From contig NZ_RKQF01000001.1 in assembly GCF_003814875.1 (NCBI RefSeq), forward strand, positions 6,758,001-6,822,000: a stretch of DNA of 64,000 nt. Direction: 5' to 3'. This document shows positions 26,344 through 34,110 of the stretch, piece by piece. This DNA is from Streptomyces sp. Ag109_O5-1. Lineage in GTDB: Bacteria > Actinomycetota > Actinomycetes > Streptomycetales > Streptomycetaceae. Position 1 is the first letter of the stretch. Every line of letters begins with the position of its first letter. A model generated the notes under the pieces. The model was not told the DNA's origin and made no database searches. It saw nothing but the letters and a program-made list of their open reading frames with translations. The translations under genes were made by a program, and so were the position numbers.

Positions 26344-27969
26344 TTAATTCCGCTTGCCCTTCTTGCCCTTGCCATGGCCCGTCACCTCGGCGATCCAGGT
26401 GATGAAGTCGCCGGGGTCGGTGTTGGCGCCGTGGCCCTGGTCCCAGTAGTAGAGGTGGTTCACGTCGTCGCCGAGGTTGTCCAGGCGGGCGGCCAGGTTG
26501 GCGGAGATGACGTGCGAGGTGTCCGAGTCGTTGGTGCCGAGGCGGATCCACCAGTGCCTGGAGCGGCGGTCGTTGACCTTCTCCATCAGGTGGTACATCG
26601 GGTTCATCAGGTTCAGCTTCGCGGGGATGTCGGCGGCGACCCGCTTGGTGCCGAGACCGGTGGTGTCGTTCTTCGCGCCGTACGCCGTGAAGTGCCGGTT
26701 CTCGGTCGTCCCCGCGCCGAACTCGTTGTTCTCGCCGGCCGACAGGTCGAAGGCGTCGAAGGCCGGGGTGTCCTTCTTGCGCGCGCCGACGTGGGTGAGG
26801 AAATCGGCCCAGGTGAAGGTGGCCTTGCCGGCGGACCAGGTGATGAAGGTGTTGGCGGCGAGATACGTCTCGCGGTCCGAGTCCGACAGGCCGGTCAAGT
26901 ACCTGGTGGCCGACGGCTGGAGGTACTGCTCGACCAGGTAGTCGTCGTAGTTACGGGCGTTCAGCGGGCCGAAGCCGTCCAGGCCGCGCAGCTTCAGGCC
27001 CGCCTGGTACTCGGCGAACTGCGCCTTCAGGTCCTTCGAGACGGACTGGTCGACCTGCGCGCCCGTGGACAGGTCGTTGGTGCCCCAGTTCCACTCGTAG
27101 GCGCCGTCGGCGTGCTCCAGGTCGGTGATCGGGCACCAGGCGCCGACCGCGAAGATCGCGTCGGAGGCGTCGGCCGCGCCGAGCTCCTTGAGGTACTTCT
27201 CGTAGACCGGGCTGTCGCCGGACGCGCCGAGCAGCGAGGACAGGGCGCCACCGGCGCTCGTACCGGCGGAGACGATCCGCTCGACGTCGCCGGGGATCAG
27301 GCCCTTGTTGGCCCTGATGTACCGGACGGCCGCCTTGAGGTCGACGATCGCGGCGGGGGCGGTGCCGTAGTACTCGCCGCCGGAGTTCTTGAGGGTACGG
27401 CCGCGGGCTCCGGGCTCGATCACGACGTACCCGGCGGCGAGCGCGAGGAGCTGGTTGCTGGAGGTGGCGCCGCCGCTCGCGTTGGTGTTGCCGTTGGCGC
27501 CCGGGGCCGCGCTCGTGGCGGAGCTGGGGGCCGCCCCGCTGGGCGCCGCACCGCCGCCCATGGCCGAACCGCCGCCGCCCACCTCGGTGGCGTCCGCGAC
27601 GGAGGAGGGCATGTAGCCGCCGACGGAGTTGGCGAGCAGGATCGGGGCGTCCGTCGGGTCGACCGTCTTGCCGTCGATCTCGACCGGGGCGCTGACGATC
27701 AGGGACTGGTAGGTCGCGTCCACCGGGTCGGCGACGTAGGTGATCGCCTTCCAGAAGTGGTAGGTCACCTCGTGCTCGGTGCCCTCGGTGTCCGTGATCG
27801 TCTTCGTCAGCTTCGAGTACCCGTCCGGGTCGAACGTCAGGGAGTCCGAGGACGAGGAGGGGTTGCTCGACGCCTGCGCGCTGAGGGCGATGCCGCCGAC
27901 TGCTGCGACTCCGGCCGTGGCGCCGATGCCCATGACGACGGTCCTGCGCTTGAGTGCCCTGTGCTTCAC
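26344..27969 (-). CDS. Secreted alpha/beta-hydrolase, tannase/feruloyl-esterase-like (subtype B)
   Basis: 541 residues with a Tat-like signal (LKRRTVVMGIGATAG...) and the nucleophile elbow GTSAGG. An Ala/Gly/Ser-rich insert (about residues 135-175) looks like a flexible loop. The C-terminus is basic (GKGKKGKRN). The family cleaves gallate or related esters outside the cell. GTG at 27969 has GAGAGGCAGC upstream. The divergent DUF35 gene is under operator copy 7; whether this gene also responds is unclear. Confidence 0.82.
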   Translation of the reverse strand: MKHRALKRRTVVMGIGATAGVAAVGGIALSAQASSNPSSSSDSLTFDPDGYSKLTKTITDTEGTEHEVTYHFWKAITYVADPVDATYQSLIVSAPVEIDGKTVDPTDAPILLANSVGGYMPSSVADATEVGGGGSAMGGGAAPSGAAPSSATSAAPGANGNTNASGGATSSNQLLALAAGYVVIEPGARGRTLKNSGGEYYGTAPAAIVDLKAAVRYIRANKGLIPGDVERIVSAGTSAGGALSSLLGASGDSPVYEKYLKELGAADASDAIFAVGAWCPITDLEHADGAYEWNWGTNDLSTGAQVDQSVSKDLKAQFAEYQAGLKLRGLDGFGPLNARNYDDYLVEQYLQPSATRYLTGLSDSDRETYLAANTFITWSAGKATFTWADFLTHVGARKKDTPAFDAFDLSAGENNEFGAGTTENRHFTAYGAKNDTTGLGTKRVAADIPAKLNLMNPMYHLMEKVNDRRSRHWWIRLGTNDSDTSHVISANLAARLDNLGDDVNHLYYWDQGHGANTDPGDFITWIAEVTGHGKGKKGKRN

Positions 27970-28128
27970 CTTGCTGCCTCTCGTATCCGGCTCCTTGGCC
28001 TTGCGGCTGCGAACGTATTCGACCGCCGACAAAATCGTCAACAATTCGCCGGGATCTCATGGGGGACCCACAGGGCCACGGGAAACGCACAGGTTTTCCC
28101 TGTCCGGGTCTAGGTTGCGCTTCAGGAG

Positions 28129-28143
28129 CTGACGTAACGTCAG
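28129..28143. promoter_or_regulatory. TetR-type operator, copy 7
   Basis: CTGACGTAACGTCAG, perfect halves. It ends 3 bases before the ATG of the DUF35 gene, so it must overlap the core promoter and the mRNA is probably leaderless. Confidence 0.8.
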
Positions 28144-28146
28144 ATT

Positions 28147-28578
28147 ATGGATGCGACACGTTCCGGCGGGATGCACAGCGTTCCGCCGCGATACGACCTC
28201 CCCGAACCGGACGCCTTCACCCGCCCCTACTGGGACGCGGCGGCCGAGGGCCGGCTCCTGCTGCGCCGCTGCCGCCCCTGCGGCCGGGCCCACCACTACC
28301 CGCGGGAGTTCTGCCCGCACTGCTGGAGCGAGGACGTCACCTGGGAGCCCGCGACCGGCCGCGCGACCCTCTACACCTGGTCCGTCGTCCACCGCAACGA
28401 CCTCCCGCCGTTCGGCGACCGCGTCCCGTACGTGCCCGCCGTGGTCGACCTGGCGGAGGGCCCGCGCATGATGACGGAGCTGGTGACCGCCGACCCGGAG
28501 ACCCTGCGCGCCGGACTGGAGCTGGAGGTCACCTTCCGCGAGGGAGCACCGGTGTTCCGCCCGGCGCCGGCGCACTGA
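28147..28578 (+). CDS. DUF35 Zn-ribbon/OB-fold protein (acyl-CoA-binding accessory)
   Basis: 143 residues. The rubredoxin-like zinc ribbon has Cys42, 45, 56 and 59 (CRPCG ... CPHC), followed by an OB fold (TLYTWSVVHRNDLPPF). DUF35 proteins form complexes with thiolase-like LTP enzymes or enoyl-CoA hydratases; the mycobacterial ChsH2 DUF35 part activates the Ltp2 aldolase. Here the gene is alone, without an adjacent LTP gene, but carries a perfect operator; the LTP protein at 32842 has no DUF35 next to it and is a candidate partner. Confidence 0.88.
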   Translation: MDATRSGGMHSVPPRYDLPEPDAFTRPYWDAAAEGRLLLRRCRPCGRAHHYPREFCPHCWSEDVTWEPATGRATLYTWSVVHRNDLPPFGDRVPYVPAVVDLAEGPRMMTELVTADPETLRAGLELEVTFREGAPVFRPAPAH

Positions 28579-28708
28579 GACCGGCCGGTCCGCGCGGAGG
28601 AAACCGCCGCAACGCCGCCCGGCGAGGCAAGGGAACCCGCTGGACAGTTGCCCGGCGACTCATGGAACCCGCTGGGCTGCCGCCTGGTGCGGAGGTTTCA
28701 ATGGGCCC

Positions 28709-29308
28709 ATGGCTCTCACCGACGAACAGCCCGCCGCCCATCGCCCCGACAACGCCCCTTGCGGCCGCGGTCTGCGGCTCGACCGCTGGGACCCGGACGC
28801 GGAGGCGCAGGTCGAGGCGTGGCTGCGGGCCCGTAACGACCCGGACTTCCGTCGCTGGAACACCCCGCTCACCCTGGTGACCGACCTCGCGGGTGCCCGC
28901 GACGTGCTGCGCAGGCAAGCGGCGGACAGCACGTGTGAGCCGTTCCGCATCACGGACGCGGAGAGCGGTGCGACCCTCGGCCACATCGGTATCAACATGA
29001 TCGACCGGACGTTCCGGACGGCCCGGGTCGGCTACTGGACGCTCCCCGAGGCGCGCGGCCGCCGGGTCGCGACCCGTGCCCTGGCCCTGGCGGCGGACTG
29101 GGCCTTCGCCGAACTGGATCTCCACCGCCTGGAGTTGGGGCACGCCCTCGGCCATGAGGCGTCCTGCCGGATAGCCGGGACGTGCGGTTTCGCGTACGAG
29201 GGGACGCTGCGCGGCGCGATGTTCGAGGCGGGCCGCAAGGACGCCTTCCGGGACGTACACCTCCACGCCCGCCTCGCCACGGACCCCGGGGCCGCCGCGG
29301 AGGCCTAA
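28709..29308 (+). CDS. GNAT N-acetyltransferase (RimJ/RimL type)
   Basis: 199 residues with the acetyl-CoA-binding segment VGYWTLPEARGRRVATRAL and 'LHRLELGHALGHEASCRIAG', as in protein or amino-acid acetyltransferases of the Acetyltransf_3 group. GGAGG at 28691-28695 is 13 bases before the ATG, longer than usual. No operator of the regulon precedes it; substrate unknown. Confidence 0.88.
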   Translation: MALTDEQPAAHRPDNAPCGRGLRLDRWDPDAEAQVEAWLRARNDPDFRRWNTPLTLVTDLAGARDVLRRQAADSTCEPFRITDAESGATLGHIGINMIDRTFRTARVGYWTLPEARGRRVATRALALAADWAFAELDLHRLELGHALGHEASCRIAGTCGFAYEGTLRGAMFEAGRKDAFRDVHLHARLATDPGAAAEA

Positions 29309-29348
29309 TTCAGGTGCCGGGCAGGGCGGTCGGACGGGAACATCGACC

Positions 29349-30248
29349 ATGGCACCCGAAACGCACGCATCCGATACGCAAGGATCCGGCTGGCACTTCA
29401 CCTCCGACGTCGGCCAATTCCTCGCCCATTCCAGGGACTTCCTCCACTCGCGCCCCGATCTGCACACCGTCCATCTGACGGTGACGGAGCAGCTGCGGCG
29501 GAGGGGGCCACGGGCCTACGGCGACGCGCCCCCGCTCCTCGGCCACCTGGTCCGGGAGGACGGCAGCGTGGGCGCCGCGTTGCTGCACACCCCGCCGTTC
29601 TCCCTGCGCACCACTCCACTCACGGCCGGCGAGACCGAGACGCTGGTCACCGCTCTCCTCGATCTCGGCCACCCCGTCACCGGCTTCGCCGCCGAGCGCG
29701 CCACGGCGGAGGCGTTCGTGACGGCGTGGGAGCGTCGGACCGGGGTGCCCGCGCGGCTCGGCGAGCGCCAAAGGCTGTACCGGCTGGCCGAGTTGACGGA
29801 CCCGTCGCCGATGCCGGAGGGCCGGGCGAGGGCCGCGGGCGAGGCGGACCGGGAGCTGCTGGTCCGCTGGTACGGCGGGTTCGTCGTGGACGCGGGCGTG
29901 CACGACGGCCGGGACGGCGGGGACTGGGCCGACTTCCGGCTCTCGTACGGCGGCGTCACCCTCTGGGAGACCCCCGACGGCACCCCCGTCTCCATGGCCG
30001 GCGTCACCCCGACGGTCGGCGGCCAGGCCCGGATCGCGCCCGTCTACACCCCGCCGGAGCTGCGCGGCCGGGGTTACGCCGGTGCGGTGACGGCGGAGGT
30101 CGGCCGGGCGGCGCTGGCGGCAGGGGCCGGCGAGCTCCTCCTCTTCACGGACCTCGCCAACCCGACGAGCAACGCCCTGTACCAGCGCATCGGATACCGG
30201 GAGGTGGCTGACTGGGCGGAATACCACTTCGAGGAGCGGCGCATCTGA
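29349..30248 (+). CDS. GNAT N-acetyltransferase, long form
   Basis: 299 residues. The C-terminal GNAT half has the P-loop-like VYTPPELRGRGYAGAVTAEV and the typical ending LFTDLANPTSNALYQRIGYREV. The N-terminal 130 residues are an additional domain, also GNAT-like in length but without a clear CoA motif. It follows the previous acetyltransferase by 40 bases and may be cotranscribed. Substrate unknown. Confidence 0.88.
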   Translation: MAPETHASDTQGSGWHFTSDVGQFLAHSRDFLHSRPDLHTVHLTVTEQLRRRGPRAYGDAPPLLGHLVREDGSVGAALLHTPPFSLRTTPLTAGETETLVTALLDLGHPVTGFAAERATAEAFVTAWERRTGVPARLGERQRLYRLAELTDPSPMPEGRARAAGEADRELLVRWYGGFVVDAGVHDGRDGGDWADFRLSYGGVTLWETPDGTPVSMAGVTPTVGGQARIAPVYTPPELRGRGYAGAVTAEVGRAALAAGAGELLLFTDLANPTSNALYQRIGYREVADWAEYHFEERRI

Positions 30249-30274
30249 GGGTCGGCCATGCCGAGGGCCGGTGC

Positions 30275-30964
30275 TCACGGCCACAGCAGCTCCTTCCGCC
30301 AGCCGCCGTCCGCGCCGCCGTCCGCGCCGGTGTCGGTGACGTACCGCAGCCGCACGTGCCGCCGTTCCGGGTCGCCCTGGAAGAACTCCACCTCCTGCGG
30401 GTGCAGCCGGTAGAGGGTCCAGGTCGGGGAGGGGGCGGCCGGGTCGGTGCGGGCCCGTTCCCAGGCTGCCTCGGACGCCTCCCGCAGCTCCTCCAGCGAG
30501 GACAGGACCCCGCTCTGCAGGCCGGTGAGCGCGGCCGCCAGGGCGCCCGTGGAGCGGGCGTGCAGATCCGCCTGGCTCTCCTGCGACGGGGCCGCGGTGA
30601 CCGGGCCGCGGAGCCGGACCTGGCGGCCCAGCACCGGCCAGTAGAAGGCCAGCGCCGCGTACGGGCGGGCGCTCAGCTCGTGGCCCTTGCGGCTGGTCAC
30701 ATGCGTGCCGAAGGACCAGCCGGCCGCATCCGCGCCGTGCAGCATCACGATCCGGACGTCCGCCCGGCCCTCCTCGTCGGTCGTCGCCAGCGACATCGTG
30801 TGCGGCTCCGCCTGCCCCGCCGCCACCGCCTCCGCGAACCACGTGGTGAAGAGGGGGAGCGGGGCCGCGGGCGCCGCCGCCGGGTCGAAGGGCCGTAGCT
30901 CCGTCGCCCCGGGGGCCCAGACCCGGAGCTGCCCGAGGAGTGCGTGAAGATCCGTTGCTGCCAT
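30275..30964 (-). CDS. Pyridoxamine 5'-phosphate oxidase family protein (PdxH-like)
   Basis: 229 residues. The FMN-binding barrel includes EPHTMSLATTDEEGRADVRIVML, and the C-terminal dimer part ends RLHPQEVEFFQGDPERRHVRLRY...WRKELLWP, which is the PdxH signature region. It may make pyridoxal phosphate or act on an F420/FMN-linked substrate. The ATG at 30964 has no clear ribosome site; a GTG at 30997 adds eleven residues. Confidence 0.85.
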   Translation of the reverse strand: MAATDLHALLGQLRVWAPGATELRPFDPAAAPAAPLPLFTTWFAEAVAAGQAEPHTMSLATTDEEGRADVRIVMLHGADAAGWSFGTHVTSRKGHELSARPYAALAFYWPVLGRQVRLRGPVTAAPSQESQADLHARSTGALAAALTGLQSGVLSSLEELREASEAAWERARTDPAAPSPTWTLYRLHPQEVEFFQGDPERRHVRLRYVTDTGADGGADGGWRKELLWP

Positions 30965-31147
30965 GGGGCGAGTATCACGCGGGCGGCTCCGCGACACCCA
31001 TCACGGACACCCGTCACGCGGCCCGGCCGGGTACGGCAGCCCCTCGCCGTGGCCCTCGCCACAGATGGGCGGCGAAGTCACGCAAACCGCTGCGAACGCG
31101 CGTGCGCTGCCCCCAGACTGTCCGGGTCGAACGACGGCGGAGGGGAC

Positions 31148-31630
31148 ATGAACGCGCAGAGGACCGTGAAAGTGGCCGTCCGCCACATACTCAGCGATGT
31201 GGTCAAGGGCGGTGTCGTCACGCCCCGGACCCGTACCGTCACCTGGGCCTCCGGCCAGTTCCAGCTCAAACGGCCCGCCGAGGGACGGCACAGCGTCGAA
31301 CTGGAGTGCCCCGTCTGCACGGCGTCCATCCTCGCCGAGGTCAGCGACCATACGCGGACCCGGCGGGTGCGGAACATCTGGGCGGTCGTGTCGGCGATCT
31401 CCCTCGTCGTGTTCGTCGCCGCCCTCGGCTACGCCTTCCAGGAGGGCGGCAAGACCCTGCCCGAGGGGCAGTCCCTGCCGGTCCTCTTCCCGGTCAGCGT
31501 GGTCGCCGTCTTCGTGGGCTTCGCCATGGCCCCCACAGCGTGGTTGCGCAGCCGCAACCACGTCGGCGTCACCATGCTGGACGCCCCCAGGCCCCGCCGC
31601 GGCCACCGCATCGTGCCCGTACGCGACTAG
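31148..31630 (+). CDS. Small membrane protein with two transmembrane segments
   Basis: 160 residues. The first 70 are soluble and include a CPVC pair. Two hydrophobic segments follow (about 80-100: VSAISLVVFVAALGYAF; about 115-135: VLFPVSVVAVFVGFAMA). CGGAGGGG sits before the ATG. I do not recognise a family; the Cys pair could bind metal or be redox-active. Confidence 0.7.
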   Translation: MNAQRTVKVAVRHILSDVVKGGVVTPRTRTVTWASGQFQLKRPAEGRHSVELECPVCTASILAEVSDHTRTRRVRNIWAVVSAISLVVFVAALGYAFQEGGKTLPEGQSLPVLFPVSVVAVFVGFAMAPTAWLRSRNHVGVTMLDAPRPRRGHRIVPVRD

Positions 31631-31654
31631 CGCCCGCCTACCGCCCGTGTCCGG

Positions 31655-32662
31655 TCAGTGCCGGGCGAACTGGAGCCCGGTCTGCTGGGCCACGTCCGGC
31701 CGTACCGCGAGCGCGGGCACGGTGAGCTGCTCGCCGTAGATGTCGGTGAGCCGGATCTCGCTTCCGCAGCCGGTGCCCTGCTCGGAGAGGAAGTAGTTGT
31801 ACCCGGTGCGGGTCAGTGCCAGCCAGCCGCCGCTCGTACGGACCTCCAGCCGGGCCAGCGGGTTGCGGTGGCCGATCGCCTGGATACCGCACCAGTACTG
31901 GGTGGAACCGGTCTTGTAGCGGATCGAGATCGTGTCGGAGGTCGCCGGGCTCAGCAGGCTCCAGGTGATCGGGATCCGGCCCGCCGAGAGGGGCGCGAGC
32001 TTCGCGAACGCCTGTCGGCTGAGGTCGAGCTGGCCGACCGCGCAGGGCGCCGGGCACTCGTTGGTGATCCGCACGGTGATGGACTTGCCGCCCGCGTGCA
32101 CGGAGATGTACGCCCCGCAGGCCTTGGCGGTCTCGTAGTCCGCGGTGTTCATCGCCGCGGTCATGACGTCGTCGGTCGGGCCGAACGAGCAGGCGCCGTC
32201 GCCGTTGCCGACGTCGTAGGAGGTGGCGACCCCGTCGTACGTCGTCCCGGGACGGATCCGGCCGGCCGCGGGGGCCGTGGTGGTCGAGGTGCCGGCGGTG
32301 CCGCTCGCCGCCCGGCGGGCGGGGGAGGCGGCCGACGGGGTCGCGGACGCCGACGCCCGGGCGGGGCTGCTCGCCGTGGGCTTCGGTGCCGCCGACGAGG
32401 GCTTCGACGGTGTCTGCGATGCAGAGTCCGTCTCCGTCGCCGTCCCGCTTGGCCCGGCTTCGGACGAGGACGAGGAGGACGACGCGGACACCGCCCGGTC
32501 CGACCCGGTGTCGGACGAGCCGCCGGGGCGGAAGGCCACGACCAGGGTCACGATCAGTGCGACGGCGGCCACGGCGGCGACCGCGAACAACGGCCCGCGG
32601 ACCGGGCGCCATTGGAACTCCCGGTCCGGCTGCGAGCGACGGCGATGAGAGGAGGAGGCCAC
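31655..32662 (-). CDS. Membrane-anchored expansin-like protein (DPBB + cellulose-binding-like domain)
   Basis: 335 residues: short cytoplasmic part, one membrane segment (about 24-46), a Ser/Thr/Pro/Ala-rich linker to about 140, then a double-psi-beta-barrel (GVATSYDVGNGDGACSFG ... ITNECPAPCAVGQLDLS) and a beta-sandwich with aromatic residues (TQYWCGIQAIGHRNPLARLEVR). This is the bacterial EXLX1/expansin arrangement, which loosens polysaccharide without hydrolysis. GTG start. Repeated GAACGTC sequences lie upstream. Confidence 0.88.
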   Translation of the reverse strand: MASSSHRRRSQPDREFQWRPVRGPLFAVAAVAAVALIVTLVVAFRPGGSSDTGSDRAVSASSSSSSSEAGPSGTATETDSASQTPSKPSSAAPKPTASSPARASASATPSAASPARRAASGTAGTSTTTAPAAGRIRPGTTYDGVATSYDVGNGDGACSFGPTDDVMTAAMNTADYETAKACGAYISVHAGGKSITVRITNECPAPCAVGQLDLSRQAFAKLAPLSAGRIPITWSLLSPATSDTISIRYKTGSTQYWCGIQAIGHRNPLARLEVRTSGGWLALTRTGYNYFLSEQGTGCGSEIRLTDIYGEQLTVPALAVRPDVAQQTGLQFARH

Positions 32663-32741
32663 GGAGGGATCCTTACGTGGTTCGGCGGTGTACGTCCTTC
32701 GAACGTCTCCTTCTGAACTACGCAGTTCTGCGACGAAGTTC

Positions 32742-32757
32742 TGAACGTCTGAACGTC
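32742..32757. promoter_or_regulatory. Direct repeat TGAACGTC x2 upstream of expansin-like gene
   Basis: Two adjacent TGAACGTC copies, with further GAACGTC at 32701-32707 and AGTTCTG copies nearby (32724-32742). An 8-base direct repeat of this kind can be bound by OmpR-type regulators, but no factor can be named. Confidence 0.35.
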
Positions 32758-32841
32758 GAAAGCTTCCGGTAGGCAGTCGCCGCCGAAGCCCGGAAGGTTG
32801 CCGCCGTCACCCCGATTTCCGCCGCCCGTACGGAACCCGGG

Positions 32842-34011
32842 TCACCCCCGCCCCAGCACCACCGTCCCCGACGAGCAGAACCAGCCCCCCGTCCCCGACG
32901 CCACCCCCAGCTCCGGCAGCCCCCCGTCCGCCCGCCGCACCTGCCGGTCACCGGCCTCGCCGCGCAACTGCCGTACCGCCTCCACCAGGAGGAACAGGCC
33001 CCGCATCCCGGGGTGCTGGGCCGACAGCCCGCCCCCGTCCGTGTTCACCGGCAGCTCGCCGCCCTCGACCCGCAGCCGGCCCTTCTCCACGAACGCCCCG
33101 CCCTCGCCCTTGGCGCAGAACCCCAGGTCCTCCAGCGTCACCAGCGTCATGTAGGTGAACGCGTCGTAGATCTCCGCGAAGTCGACGTCGGCGGCGGTGA
33201 CCCCGGCTCGCCGGAACGCCAGTCGTCCGCTCACCGCCGCCGGGGAGACCGTGAAGTCCGCCCACTCCGACATCGTCGCGTGGGACACGCACTCGCCCGC
33301 GCCAAGGACCCACACCGGGGAGGTATCGCAATCCCGTACGTACTCCTCGGCCGCCAGCAACACCGCCGCGCCGCCGTCCGAGCGGATGCAGCAGTGGAGT
33401 TTGGTGAAGGGGTCGGCGATCATCGGGCCGGACAGGACCTCGTCGACCGTGATCGTGGTGCGGAACATCGCCTCCGGGTTCAGCGCCGCGTTCGCCCGCG
33501 CCTGGATCGCCACCTCCGCCAACTGCTCGATCGTCGTGCCGTGTTCGATCATGTGGCGGCGGGCCGCCATCGCGTACTTGGCGATGAGGGTGTGGCCGTA
33601 GGGGACCTCGAACTGGAGGGGGCCCCGGGAGCCGAAGGACAGGTTCCCCGTCCGCCGCCCCGCCCTGACGTCGGCGCGGGCCGTCGAGCCGTACACCAGC
33701 AGGACCGCGTTCGCGTGGCCCGCCGCTATCGCGTCCGCCGCGTGCGCCGCCATGACCTCCCACGTGGAGCCGCCGACGGAGGTGGAGTCCATCCAGGTGG
33801 GGCGCAGGCCCAGGTACTCGGCCACCTCCACCGGGGCCAGCGTGCCGAGGCCCGCCGAGGCGAAGCCGTCCACCACCTCCCGGCCGAGGCCCGCGTCGGC
33901 CAGCGCACGGCGGGCCGCCTGGGCGTGCAGGGCGTAGGGGGTGGCTTCGTCCACCCGGCCGCAGTCGGACAGGGCCACGCCGACCACGGCGACCCTGCGG
34001 GGTCCAGTCAT
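32842..34011 (-). CDS. Lipid-transfer-protein thiolase-like enzyme, probable retro-aldolase (LTP type)
   Basis: 389 residues with the thiolase fold (SCP-x branch). The catalytic HDCF motif of SCP-x thiolases is replaced by YDAFTYM (Tyr282), and the N-terminal nucleophile position reads SVGGSTWEV without Cys. The C-terminal loop NTDGGGLSAQHPGMRG is kept. Known Ltp2-type aldolases use Tyr instead of Cys/His and need a DUF35 partner. A retro-aldol cleavage of a branched hydroxyacyl-CoA is therefore more likely than thiolysis (inference). The ATG is 4 bases from operator copy 8. Confidence 0.88.
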   Translation of the reverse strand: MTGPRRVAVVGVALSDCGRVDEATPYALHAQAARRALADAGLGREVVDGFASAGLGTLAPVEVAEYLGLRPTWMDSTSVGGSTWEVMAAHAADAIAAGHANAVLLVYGSTARADVRAGRRTGNLSFGSRGPLQFEVPYGHTLIAKYAMAARRHMIEHGTTIEQLAEVAIQARANAALNPEAMFRTTITVDEVLSGPMIADPFTKLHCCIRSDGGAAVLLAAEEYVRDCDTSPVWVLGAGECVSHATMSEWADFTVSPAAVSGRLAFRRAGVTAADVDFAEIYDAFTYMTLVTLEDLGFCAKGEGGAFVEKGRLRVEGGELPVNTDGGGLSAQHPGMRGLFLLVEAVRQLRGEAGDRQVRRADGGLPELGVASGTGGWFCSSGTVVLGRG

Positions 34012-34015
34012 GAAT

Positions 34016-34030
34016 CTGACGGTACATCAG
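34016..34030. promoter_or_regulatory. TetR-type operator, copy 8
   Basis: CTGACGGTACATCAG, one mismatch. It directly abuts the LTP gene start (minus). Confidence 0.76.
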
Positions 34031-34076
34031 ATCTGCCTCACTCCGCCCCTGTGCATCTGCGTCCGGCGCCCCTAGC

Positions 34077-34091
34077 ATGACGGGCCGTCAG
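34077..34091. promoter_or_regulatory. TetR-type operator, copy 9
   Basis: ATGACGGGCCGTCAG, one outer mismatch. It lies 19 bases before the acyl-CoA dehydrogenase start; an extra half-site CGTCAG follows at 34094-34099. Confidence 0.76.
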
Positions 34092-34110
34092 ATCGTCAGG
34101 AGGTCCGTTC

